Shown here: piece after piece, positions 1-8,561 of the stretch
How the letters are laid out: each line of letters begins with the position of its first letter
Numbering within the stretch: the stretch's first letter is position 1
Assembly (NCBI GenBank): GCA_002309835.1
Contig: DBYL01000034.1
Span: forward strand, 3,208-20,569
Reading direction: 5' to 3'
DNA length: 17,362 nucleotides
Source of the DNA: Bacteroidales bacterium UBA1187
GTDB lineage: Bacteria > Bacteroidota > Bacteroidia > Bacteroidales > Paludibacteraceae
Notes under the pieces: generated by a model
What the model was told of the DNA's origin: nothing
Seen by the model: only the letters and a program-made list of their open reading frames with translations
Databases searched by the model: none
Program-made: the position numbers and the translations under genes

Positions 1-63
1 GAATGTGCAAGTTTTTTGGAAACTTTTTTCACTTTTATAGTTTCCTTGTTAAGTATAGGTGAC

Positions 64-95
64 AAAAAAAAGAGGAGACCGAAGCCTCCTCTTTT
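64..95 (-). terminator. Intrinsic terminator of the nuclease operon
   Basis: On the minus strand AAAAGAGGAG pairs with CTCCTCTTTT over 10 bp. The loop GCUUCGGU can close further as G-U plus C(UUCG)G, a very stable tetraloop, and eight U residues follow. It lies 25 nt after the stop of the 116-aa gene, so it closes the leftward operon. The A/U arms make it partly symmetrical, but the hairpin is best read leftward. Confidence 0.92.
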
Positions 96-119
96 CCCAT
101 TTCTGATAAACTCTGCGAT

Positions 120-470
120 TTATTTCACTCTTTTGCCCGTAGCGTCATAGAGCTTGTCATCCAGCAGGATGTAGAGTTTATCGTTAATCAGCATTTTCCG
201 CGGAGTGGATGTTTGGGCATCCACGTTATCCACCGCAGTGGGTGTAGTTTTCTGGAAGTACGCCGTCAATGTCTCTCCTTGGAAAATCGACACGGTATGT
301 GGATTTTCCGTGCTGCCATCTGACCATTGGAGAAATTCGTAACCAGTAGCCGGTGTAGCACTGATTGTTACGGTTTCTCCGCAGGGCACATTCTCCCAAG
401 TCTGGGGTTCCGCTTGCGCGGTAACCCACAGGCCGAGAAGAAGGCAGGTTATACTTATTATCCTTTTCAT
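120..470 (-). CDS. Small secreted protein: half InlB-like repeat plus sorting-type C-terminal tail
   Basis: A 116-aa protein, last gene of the leftward operon, starting 28 nt after the preceding stop. Residues 1-20 are a clear signal peptide ending in AQA. Residues 21-74 (CGETVTISATPATGYEFLQW, then TENPHTV and a Y-F end) match the second half of an InlB/Bacteroidota-type repeat; the usual first strand (xITVxSxDxxxGTV) is absent. Residues 78-116 form a tail, KMLINDKLYILLDDKLYDA followed by TGKRVK. It resembles the C-terminus of the 645-aa protein at 8820-10757 and the start of a type A type IX secretion sorting domain. It probably ends up outside the cell or on its surface. No catalytic motif is visible. 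Its role is unknown; an anchor or adaptor for the repeat proteins encoded before it is an inference. Confidence 0.85.
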   Translation of the reverse strand: MKRIISITCLLLGLWVTAQAEPQTWENVPCGETVTISATPATGYEFLQWSDGSTENPHTVSIFQGETLTAYFQKTTPTAVDNVDAQTSTPRKMLINDKLYILLDDKLYDATGKRVK

Positions 471-498
471 AACTGAAAGAATTAATCGTTAGCATTCA

Positions 499-1638
499 TT
501 ATTCGAACGAAACGGTACCCTTATCCTCATCCTCCGATTGAACGGTGATGTCGAATGTACGTTTTTTGAAGATAGCCGTATAGGTTGCATTGTCGGTAAC
601 GGTCACAACACGCGGGTTAGTCGTCACCTCATCGTTCCACTTCTCGAATTCGTAGCAAGCGTCGTCAGAAGTAGCCTCGAGCGTTGCAGAAGCGCCATCC
701 TTATATGTTCCGCCGCCGGTTACGGTACCTGCACTGACAGGATCAGCTACCACGGTAAGCAAGAACGAAGACTTCGGAACAGCGGTGAAGAGTGCGGTAT
801 AGGTGGTATTGCCAGTGATAGCACCGATAGCAGGATCCCAGTTGCCCTCGAATACGTACGTATTATCTGCGTCTGCATCCTTAATCGGAGCTACCTCAGT
901 ATAAGCAGGCGTTGCGCCGTACTTCACGTTCTCGATTGTTTGCAATGTAGTTTCGCCATTTTTGAAGGTAACTGTGAACTTCTGGCGATCATAGTAGATA
1001 GAAACGACTGTGGAACCATCAGCAGCGATAGTGGTCTGCTCAAATGCTTTAGCATTGAATCCTTCGTAGCTCTTAGGCTCTGCGGCCGTAGCAGCGCCCG
1101 TTGTTCCGGTTAACTCTTGTTTGTCGCCAGAAACCTCAGTATAGTTATCGTCCTCTACGTTTTGCTGGAAGTGCTTAACCGTATATTTGGTGTTGGTTGC
1201 AGGAGCCCACGTAGCAGTATAGGTCACATCTGCGTCCGGCATTGTACTCGCGACCTCAGCATCCCAGCCGTCAAATACGTAACCGGTCTTGGTCGGAGTG
1301 TCAGGAGCAACGATAGCAGTACCAAAAGCGACGGTACCGGAAGTATATTCGCCTGTTAAAGCATCTCCGTCTGTCGACCACGCGAGCGTGTGCTCGTTCG
1401 GAGCGAAGGTAGCCGTGTAGGTTACGTCAGCCGTCACTTCTACATTATTCCACGGGTTCGCCGTGCTTACGATAACATCATTTGCTTTCCAGTTTACAAA
1501 ATGATAACCGGTTTTCGGAGTTGCGCGAAGGTTTTTAGTTGTACCGCACTGTACGTTGTCCGAAACTTGTTGAACAGTGGCGAAAGCCATGGTGGTTGTA
1601 GCTAATGTAGCCAGAACCAACGAAAAGATTTTTTTCAT
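499..1638 (-). CDS. Secreted InlB-like repeat protein
   Basis: A 379-aa protein if started at 1638, where MKKIFSLVLATLATTTMAFA is a textbook signal peptide. An in-frame ATG at 1692 would add 18 hydrophilic residues and overlap the upstream gene, so I reject it. The mature protein is a string of beta-rich repeats with GY-F-GW and TYTATF/TYTALF signatures: a half unit at 21-80, full units at about 81-147, 150-218, 219-288 and 291-359, then a half unit 361-379 ending KGTVSFE. The repeats resemble the Listeria-Bacteroides InlB B-repeat family, a beta-grasp-like stalk module. No enzyme motif is seen, so it is probably a spacer, adhesin or scaffold outside the cell. It starts with the second half of a repeat and ends with the first half; the neighbouring genes show complementary ends. 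It is the third gene of the operon, 46 nt after the previous stop. Confidence 0.88.
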   Translation of the reverse strand: MKKIFSLVLATLATTTMAFATVQQVSDNVQCGTTKNLRATPKTGYHFVNWKANDVIVSTANPWNNVEVTADVTYTATFAPNEHTLAWSTDGDALTGEYTSGTVAFGTAIVAPDTPTKTGYVFDGWDAEVASTMPDADVTYTATWAPATNTKYTVKHFQQNVEDDNYTEVSGDKQELTGTTGAATAAEPKSYEGFNAKAFEQTTIAADGSTVVSIYYDRQKFTVTFKNGETTLQTIENVKYGATPAYTEVAPIKDADADNTYVFEGNWDPAIGAITGNTTYTALFTAVPKSSFLLTVVADPVSAGTVTGGGTYKDGASATLEATSDDACYEFEKWNDEVTTNPRVVTVTDNATYTAIFKKRTFDITVQSEDEDKGTVSFE

Positions 1639-1684
1639 AATATTTGTTGAGTTTTTTATGTTTATATTATATTTGTTTGCAGAT

Positions 1685-4396
1685 TTATTCAAAGCTTACT
1701 GTACCCTGCGCATCGTCCAGCGATTGCACGGTAATGGTTGCATTACAAGCCGGTGTACAATCAGGCGCAGTGGTGTGATATGTTGTTCCGCCACCGGTAT
1801 TGGAACCAACTTTTTTATATAGTTGAATAGCTTGTTGGGATGAATAGGTACTTGACTTGAAATAACGGAAACGTTCTTGACCAGATGTCGCATTGTAACG
1901 GAGATAAGCTCCTCCGCTAGATACACAAACGAAATTACCGTTATCAATAGAAAGCGTATTGGCTAGAGCATTATCGGATGACGTCAGACCATTTGCATTT
2001 GATCCTTGACCTATATATTTATTGCTCGCGGATTTAATATTCCCTCCATCGGCTGTAATGGTAAATTTGGCCGCATCTATAGTTGCGAAGTTGGTAACGC
2101 TATCACCACTAGCACTCAGCGTTACAGAAATCGTATTACTTGCGGCATCCAGAGTTGTCAATGCACCATTAAAGGCCACATTGCCGGTTTCATAAACAAT
2201 GAGGTAGTCACCATCTTCGATATCGCTGGTGGACGTTACTTTATTATAGGTATACTTCGTCGAACCTCCGCTTCCTCCTTCTGTCTTAGTGTATACGGCA
2301 TAATAAGTGGCACCATTTTCGGGGATAGTGCCGGTATAATCGATTGTAGCCGCAGCCGTATTATCAACCGCGTAAGTCTGCGTGCTCCAGCCTTCGAAGG
2401 TATAACCTTCGCAAACAGAAGGATTCTCTATGCCTGTAATGGACTCGCCGGCATAGTTCGTCTGTGAACCATAAGCGCTACCATTATTCACAAAGGTCAC
2501 CGTATATTTATCATCTTCTGTCCACTGCGCGTAGAGGGTTAGGTTCGCATCAATATTCACGCTTGCATTATCGGCATAAGAAGAGCCTGTTCCGTTGGCC
2601 TTTGTGTTCCAACCAGTAAAGGTATAATGTTCGCGCGTGAAGGTGTTAGACGAGAGATTCACACTTGTGCTCGGGCAAACCTGTTGCGCAGTCATTGATC
2701 CTTCGCCGCCATTGGCATCGAAAGTGATAGTCACTTTCTCGCAAGTCGTACACTCCGTCGAATAGTTCGAATAAGTGGTAGAACCACCGCCTACGGTAAC
2801 GACAATTGAAGTAAAGCGCACTTGGCTACCGGTAGTAAAGACTATCTCGTTGGAAGAACCAGACCAAGAACCGGCAGTGGTTGAACTATATGAATATGAG
2901 CCGCCACCACTTGTTAAAGAAATTCTATCCGTACCATTGCTACTATTAGCAGCAAAACTAATATCGGTTATTGTACTACTAGATGTAAATGTTAATGTAC
3001 CACCGGCATAAGAACGTATTTGCGATGTACTTGCTCCATAACCCAAACTAAAGGTTAATGTAACACCCTCTTTTGTAGCAGAAATAGAAGATCCCGAACC
3101 TGACGTTCCCTTCCCGCTATACTCTGCAATCATTTCCACATCAGAGCCAGTACCTCCACCGCTCGTCTCTTTATCCGCATAAACAGCGTAATAGGTTGCA
3201 GCAGCTGTTGCTTGCGGGAAGTCAGATTGTACGGTCATCAGATCAGAACCATCACCGCTATACGTACTGCTTGCGGTCCAACCCTTGAAGACACGGTCAT
3301 CACTACAATCCGCTGCTTCAGGTGGTGTCGGACGTGCATTCTCTTTTACTTCCGTTGTGGTGTCTGTATCACCGTCTTTACTCCAAGTGATGGTGTATTT
3401 GGTAGTAGAAGACGATCCTCCTTCGTAAGCAGACGTTAGAGAAGAGATATCTACATTTGTGCCTTTTTTATCACCCCAGATATATTCAACCAATTCCGGA
3501 TAGTCAATAAACGGATTACGGTTATTTTGTTTATAGGAACTTTTATTATAGGTTGTATTACCATAAATTACTTCATTTCTAAGTAATTCTTTTTCTGACA
3601 CAGGATCCATTCGGTGCCACTTGAGCATGAGTTCTGCCGTATAGTTAGCAAAACCATTATTGTCCGAACCAAATGCGCCTCCAGACCAAGAAGAACATTT
3701 ATCCGCATAGCATGTAGCCATATAAAAATAGCCGCGAGCGATATCTCCCTTGTATTCATCTGCGGGCTCATACACGATACCGGAATAAGTTACCGTCGGA
3801 GAATATGTTGTTCCTTGATACGCGTATGAAGCTATACTTTTGGTTCCACTAGAACTTAGCTTTCCGGTTTCTGAACAACTAGAAGAAGAATAAGAAGTTC
3901 CGTTACCTGAGAACTCTCCATACAGATATGAGCTTCGGTTGTTATTGGCCTTACAGTCTGTAGGATATATATGGAAAGCATCAGAGACCATAGGAGATGC
4001 CTCATCGAACCAAGATTGCGGAACAGTGTGTTCACGGTTCATACCAGCGCCAACGGAGCCAGAGCTAGCCCATGTTAGAGCCCCAGATACAGTAAATGTA
4101 CAGTTGGTATATATATCTACCACATTCTTGCCATCTGCATCTTCAGTATCCGAATACTGCATAAGGGAACCCAAATTACCATAACTAACTGTAGTGTGTG
4201 ATGAAATGATACCTTTTAACGCCTGACGTAATGCGTCAGATTTTTTTCCATCTGCTGCAGAATAATAGCTACTCAATGTGACCGACGGGGTTAATGTTTC
4301 TGCCCACGTCTGGAGTGTAATGGAGAAGAGGAAGATGAGCGCGAGGAGGCGCGTCATGTTCGATTTAAAAATAGATTTTGTGTTTTTTGTGTTCAT
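1685..4396 (-). CDS. Secreted endonuclease I family nuclease with InlB-like repeats (second paralogue)
   Basis: A 903-aa secreted protein. Residues 14-32 are the hydrophobic signal segment. ATG at 4357 (residue 14) is a possible alternative start. Residues about 35-310 are an endonuclease I (EndA/NucM/Vvn, His-Me finger) domain: NREHTVPQSW at 120-129 with Glu122 and the general-base His123, the HIYPTD...NNNR segment at 142-154, DEYKGDIARGYFYM at 213-226, and a closing NRNPFIDYPELVEYIW. This family cuts DNA and RNA without sequence preference. Then follow an InlB-like unit (about 333-408), a beta-sandwich-like domain (421-537), two InlB-like repeats (554-626, 630-703) and a domain opening YNKVTSTSDIEDGDYLIVYE (716-862), seen in Bacteroidota secreted proteins but which I cannot name. 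It ends NATITVQSLDDAQGTVSFE, a half repeat. Start is 23 nt after the preceding stop. Likely role: degradation of extracellular nucleic acid. Confidence 0.92.
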   Translation of the reverse strand: MNTKNTKSIFKSNMTRLLALIFLFSITLQTWAETLTPSVTLSSYYSAADGKKSDALRQALKGIISSHTTVSYGNLGSLMQYSDTEDADGKNVVDIYTNCTFTVSGALTWASSGSVGAGMNREHTVPQSWFDEASPMVSDAFHIYPTDCKANNNRSSYLYGEFSGNGTSYSSSSCSETGKLSSSGTKSIASYAYQGTTYSPTVTYSGIVYEPADEYKGDIARGYFYMATCYADKCSSWSGGAFGSDNNGFANYTAELMLKWHRMDPVSEKELLRNEVIYGNTTYNKSSYKQNNRNPFIDYPELVEYIWGDKKGTNVDISSLTSAYEGGSSSTTKYTITWSKDGDTDTTTEVKENARPTPPEAADCSDDRVFKGWTASSTYSGDGSDLMTVQSDFPQATAAATYYAVYADKETSGGGTGSDVEMIAEYSGKGTSGSGSSISATKEGVTLTFSLGYGASTSQIRSYAGGTLTFTSSSTITDISFAANSSNGTDRISLTSGGGSYSYSSTTAGSWSGSSNEIVFTTGSQVRFTSIVVTVGGGSTTYSNYSTECTTCEKVTITFDANGGEGSMTAQQVCPSTSVNLSSNTFTREHYTFTGWNTKANGTGSSYADNASVNIDANLTLYAQWTEDDKYTVTFVNNGSAYGSQTNYAGESITGIENPSVCEGYTFEGWSTQTYAVDNTAAATIDYTGTIPENGATYYAVYTKTEGGSGGSTKYTYNKVTSTSDIEDGDYLIVYETGNVAFNGALTTLDAASNTISVTLSASGDSVTNFATIDAAKFTITADGGNIKSASNKYIGQGSNANGLTSSDNALANTLSIDNGNFVCVSSGGAYLRYNATSGQERFRYFKSSTYSSQQAIQLYKKVGSNTGGGTTYHTTAPDCTPACNATITVQSLDDAQGTVSFE

Positions 4397-4419
4397 TGTA
4401 TAGATAATTTATATATTTT

Positions 4420-7400
4420 TCAAAATCCTGCGGTGCCTTTTGTATCATCTAACGATTGCACCGTAATAGTTGCTGTACATGCGGAGGCTTCGGAGGTAGT
4501 GACATCTATCTCGTTCGAAGTTGTCCCACCTTGCGGAGTAACGGTATAGTGATAGGTCGTGGCTTCCGTTAAGCCTGTCACCGCAGCGCTCGTACCTGTA
4601 ATATTTTTCGGATAGCCAGCAAGAGACTCATGTGAGACAACCTGCACATTGGCTGTTCCGGAGATGGTGAAGGTTTTTATTTCCCATGCTGGACTGGCCG
4701 TTGTCGTTCCTACATACTTAAAGCCCATCTGAATGGTTTTGCCGACATAAGCACCCAGATCTACTTCTGAATCTACATAGGTATAACTGCTCGCCATAGT
4801 CCAATTCGATGGAGACAAAGCGGTCCACGTGTTTCCTCCGTCATCAGAGATCATCAGATAAACAGTGGAAGCAAAGCGGAAGAAGTTATTCATCGTTAAT
4901 GTAGCAGCTGTAGCATTAGTCAAATCAATGCTCGGAGATAGTAACCAACTCTCCGCTGCATAACGTACATATTCATCATTTACCTTTACGTACGTATTAC
5001 CATAGGCGCCATATTTCGCACTATGCGTCCAGACGTTTTCATAACCGGACACATTATTAATTGTCCAGCCGTCAAGGTTCTCTAAGAAATTCTTATAGAT
5101 AAAGGTAGTAGGTTGTGATTCTACTGTCTCAGCATCAGCAGTTACATCTAATGAATAAGTGCTTACTCCTGCCGTTGTCCAGTTGGCAGTAAACGAATTA
5201 GATGACACATTCGTTGCAGCCGTTGCTTGGAAGTCATGAACAGTTAAGGTATAGGACGCAGAAGCGGCATTGTAGCAACTCGTAGCCGCGAGGTCGGCGG
5301 TGATGGTAGTTGTTCCTGCGCCTACAACCGTCACTTCGCCTGTCGTAGCATTCACAGTAGCCACCGACTCCGCGGAACTCGAATAGGCTACTTGACCATC
5401 CGAGCCGTCTTTATTAAGCGCATTGGTGACAACCTCAGCAGGCGTCATCAGTTCCACTACTGCATTCACAAAGAGCGGAGAAGGCGTGCTTGCAGAAACG
5501 CAAGCTGCGCATAAGGTGTTATATTTCGAATAGGTGGTAACCGGAGTCGTTCCAAAAGTGACTGCAATACCTGCAATACGACGCTGACCCTTTGTGCCAC
5601 CTTGAGTAAAAGTCACAGTTTGTGCATCACCCGTCCATGTACCATTTTCGTACGTTCCGGCATCAGCTGTTATTTCATTACCACCATCGTCAGTTGCCGC
5701 AAAAGTTATCACTATCTGAACAATATTCGCAGCCGAAGAAGTTATCACACAGGTTCCACCTCCATACCAACGGACTGCTGAACCTGTCGCATAATACTTA
5801 CTAGCGGATGAGCCCTTGGTAAAAGTAACGGACGTATTATCTCCTATAGAAACAGCTGTTGCTTCTATACTGGTATCTTCGCTATAACGATTACTAAAGG
5901 TCACACTTTCCGTCGTTGTTCCTCCGATTGATGATTTATCAGCAAAGACGGCATAATATTGCGCATTGGCAGAGACCGTTCCTGACGCCACGGTAAACAA
6001 ATCTTCAGGGGCTGCACTGTCATGGTTATAACTGCTTTGTGCTGACCAGCCCACAAAAACGCGATCTTCATCTCCGCAACTCGGAGTAAGCGCCGGTAGT
6101 GCCAAGTCTGCTCCTATATAATAAGGAATCGAAGTCGGTTCACCAGCTACGTACCAAGTTACAGTACATTTATCATTCTCTTTCCAAACGGCATACAGAC
6201 TCATATTGGCATCGGTATTGATATTGGCACCGTCATCATAAGTCTTCGTCCCGTCTGCTGAGGTAGCCCATCCCTGAAACGTATAATGTTCTCGAGTCCA
6301 CGTGTTAGATTTGAGAGCTGTAGTCGTGTTTTTTTGAATAGACTGTGTGGTCGTCGCGTCCGATCCATCATTCTTATAGAATGTCACCGTCACATAATTA
6401 TCCGTCGAACAGTGCGTTGAATAATCTGAGTACTCGACAGACAAAGTACTCTTGTAGAGAACCGGAGCTTGGCCATAAGTTGACGAATAGCAAGCGAAAC
6501 CATAGTCTCCATTATTGCGCAAATTGGCATTTTTGCTCTTCCCTAAATTGTAATTATTGACTATCGTATAGGTCGAGTTTCCTTCAACACTCCAGAGCGC
6601 GCTCTCTTCTTCATCCTCTACCAGTTTACCTTGATTATTAGTTCCGTTACCTGCTGCGTATTTAGACACACTCGCATTAAAAATCAACCAGTCATTATCA
6701 CTCTTCTCGAAATGCCAGATAAGCGAAGCGTCCGGATCGCTAATGATATTATTGGTCGGTGTTACCGCAGTATAGTCAAAACGATTGCTGGTAACAGATG
6801 CCTTCATCGCTCTACCTCCGTTGTAGATGATATAATTACCTTCCGTGATATCCCCGGTATATAGGGCGTAGTCCGATAGACCGCCACTAATAGTTGTATT
6901 CGCATACACGGCATAGAACGCAATGTCGCTATTCACAGTCGGTGCCTTCTTGGTAAACAAATCAGCCGGCTCATTCGTAGCATCATTGTAGTTATTCTCC
7001 GAGGTCCATCCTACGAATACGCGGTTCGCGTCTCCCGAGCAGTCGCTCGGCGCAGCAGGCACCGTAGGACGCGCACCGCTCACTACTGCATTCGCATGAT
7101 AACTTGCTCCGTCCACTATCCAAGTGACGGTAGGCCTTGCTTCGCATATGCCCGTCAGCGTCACCTCATGGCTCTCTACGCCACAACCGGTGATGCGCAG
7201 AGTCGTAGAATGGTTTCCTACCGCCTTCGGCGCATAAGTGATCGTAATCTTTGTTCCGCTAAGCGCATCAGAACTGCTGATAAAAGAACCGGAAAGCGTA
7301 AAGTATGCTGTATCGCCTCCATTAATTGATAACGATAGCGTTCCGTCTAATAAGAAAAGGCCACGCACAGGCACTTCCAGACTGGTCGACAATACCGTGT

Positions 7401-8544
7401 TCGTAACACCCAAGTCCACCGTACCTGAAGGTACCGAAATCATCGGATCGTTGGAACAGGAACATCCGTCACTCGCGCCGACACTAAAGAGACCGTCCTG
7501 GAAGGAACCGGCAACAGTATTCGTATTGAAAGTAGAACCGGCTTTATTGCCCCATATATACTCCACCAAGCACGGATAGTCAATAAACGGGTTACGGTTA
7601 CCTTGTACTGCTTCCACACCGGCGTTACGGTCAATCTCTTTCTGCGAAACCGGATCCTGACGATGCCATTTGAGCAAGATGGCTTTTCCATAAGCCGAGA
7701 GGCCATAATTGGTAGCAAGGTCCGTACTAAACAATTGTCCGATTGTCTCGGCAGTACTATTTCCTTTGTTCTTCCATGTAGTCACGTAATGGTCATTGGC
7801 AGTCGTTAAATCAGAAATCACATCTCCACCTCCGCTGGCCGCGCAATACTGCGCGCCGTCAGGCAGGCGACAATATTGCTTCTCTGCATAACGTACTACC
7901 ATATAAAGAACCGCGCGCGCAATATCGCCCTTGTACTCATCTCCCGGTTCATATACCATTTCCGTGGACTCATATAAATCCGAATACGTCTTCACCGGGC
8001 CCTTCCAGCCTAAAGCATGGTCCGTACAGTTAGTACATTTGGATCCATCACCGTTAGTTGCCTTTGCACTCGTCTTATCTACTTCACCAAAAGCTTGATC
8101 ATTACGAATCTGGTTCGTACGAGCGTCCGTCAAGAACAAACTATGGCGATCGCAATATTGCGGAATCTTATCCTTGTTTGAAGAACCACCAAATGTCGAT
8201 TGACAAACCAAGTGCTCTCGATTTAGACCATCGCAACAGCATGACTGACCGGTACCAATAGTGTTTGGCATGTTGCAATTCTGGGTATAGATATCCCATA
8301 CATAGCCATTGCTATCATAGTCAAAGGGGAAGTCCCAGTTTTGCGTACCCGACTCGCCATACTTATCAAATAATGTATGATGGCTGTAGAGCAACACCGT
8401 CAATGCAGAACGGAGTTCGCTGTCTTTCTTGCCGTTCAATGATGAATAATAGGATGCGTCTACTCCACGAGCGGAAAGCACGCAGACAAAGAGGACAACT
8501 ATCGTCAGGAATATATGATGAATATGCTTCATAGTATTTTTCAT
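4420..8544 (-). CDS. Large secreted endonuclease I family nuclease, multidomain (first paralogue)
   Basis: First gene of the leftward operon. ATG at 8544 is chosen because the promoter -7 box lies at 8562-8569, so the longer frame to 8625 would begin upstream of transcription; ATG at 8532 is nearly as good. The product is about 1374 aa (residues 28-1401 of the open frame; numbering below counts from 8625). Signal peptide is about 28-53. Endonuclease I domain spans 55-360: NREHLVCQS at 135-143 with Glu137/His138, TNQIRND at 170-176, DEYKGDIAR, and NRNPFIDYPCLVEYIW. It is cysteine-rich, with CCC at 128-130 and CTNC at 197-200, unlike the paralogue. Further on: an Ig-like beta domain (394-495), InlB-like units (499-575, 742-815, 818-896), a lectin-like beta domain (584-726), a beta domain (905-1025), a BIG2-like domain (1053-1130), and a fibronectin III domain interrupted by a jelly-roll-like domain (about 1170-1325). 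It ends TITVQSLDDTKGTAGF. Function: extracellular nuclease. Confidence 0.9.
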   Translation of the reverse strand: MKNTMKHIHHIFLTIVVLFVCVLSARGVDASYYSSLNGKKDSELRSALTVLLYSHHTLFDKYGESGTQNWDFPFDYDSNGYVWDIYTQNCNMPNTIGTGQSCCCDGLNREHLVCQSTFGGSSNKDKIPQYCDRHSLFLTDARTNQIRNDQAFGEVDKTSAKATNGDGSKCTNCTDHALGWKGPVKTYSDLYESTEMVYEPGDEYKGDIARAVLYMVVRYAEKQYCRLPDGAQYCAASGGGDVISDLTTANDHYVTTWKNKGNSTAETIGQLFSTDLATNYGLSAYGKAILLKWHRQDPVSQKEIDRNAGVEAVQGNRNPFIDYPCLVEYIWGNKAGSTFNTNTVAGSFQDGLFSVGASDGCSCSNDPMISVPSGTVDLGVTNTVLSTSLEVPVRGLFLLDGTLSLSINGGDTAYFTLSGSFISSSDALSGTKITITYAPKAVGNHSTTLRITGCGVESHEVTLTGICEARPTVTWIVDGASYHANAVVSGARPTVPAAPSDCSGDANRVFVGWTSENNYNDATNEPADLFTKKAPTVNSDIAFYAVYANTTISGGLSDYALYTGDITEGNYIIYNGGRAMKASVTSNRFDYTAVTPTNNIISDPDASLIWHFEKSDNDWLIFNASVSKYAAGNGTNNQGKLVEDEEESALWSVEGNSTYTIVNNYNLGKSKNANLRNNGDYGFACYSSTYGQAPVLYKSTLSVEYSDYSTHCSTDNYVTVTFYKNDGSDATTTQSIQKNTTTALKSNTWTREHYTFQGWATSADGTKTYDDGANINTDANMSLYAVWKENDKCTVTWYVAGEPTSIPYYIGADLALPALTPSCGDEDRVFVGWSAQSSYNHDSAAPEDLFTVASGTVSANAQYYAVFADKSSIGGTTTESVTFSNRYSEDTSIEATAVSIGDNTSVTFTKGSSASKYYATGSAVRWYGGGTCVITSSAANIVQIVITFAATDDGGNEITADAGTYENGTWTGDAQTVTFTQGGTKGQRRIAGIAVTFGTTPVTTYSKYNTLCAACVSASTPSPLFVNAVVELMTPAEVVTNALNKDGSDGQVAYSSSAESVATVNATTGEVTVVGAGTTTITADLAATSCYNAASASYTLTVHDFQATAATNVSSNSFTANWTTAGVSTYSLDVTADAETVESQPTTFIYKNFLENLDGWTINNVSGYENVWTHSAKYGAYGNTYVKVNDEYVRYAAESWLLSPSIDLTNATAATLTMNNFFRFASTVYLMISDDGGNTWTALSPSNWTMASSYTYVDSEVDLGAYVGKTIQMGFKYVGTTTASPAWEIKTFTISGTANVQVVSHESLAGYPKNITGTSAAVTGLTEATTYHYTVTPQGGTTSNEIDVTTSEASACTATITVQSLDDTKGTAGF

Positions 8545-8561
8545 TGAGGCGAAAAAGTGCG

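Noticed and set aside
538..1113. 191-aa open frame on the plus strand opposite the repeat protein
   Set aside because: It is antisense to a gene with a clear signal peptide and repeats; its translation has no domain-like features and no promoter. Long antisense frames are expected opposite this codon usage.
1639..1692. 18-residue extension of the 379-aa repeat protein overlapping the upstream stop
   Set aside because: The extension is hydrophilic and would precede a perfect signal peptide starting at 1638.
4397..4419. Frameshift joining the first and second nuclease genes
   Set aside because: Although deleting one T of the TTTT run at the first stop would restore a Glu as in the paralogues, the frame then meets a stop soon after and does not enter the second nuclease frame with its own signal peptide.
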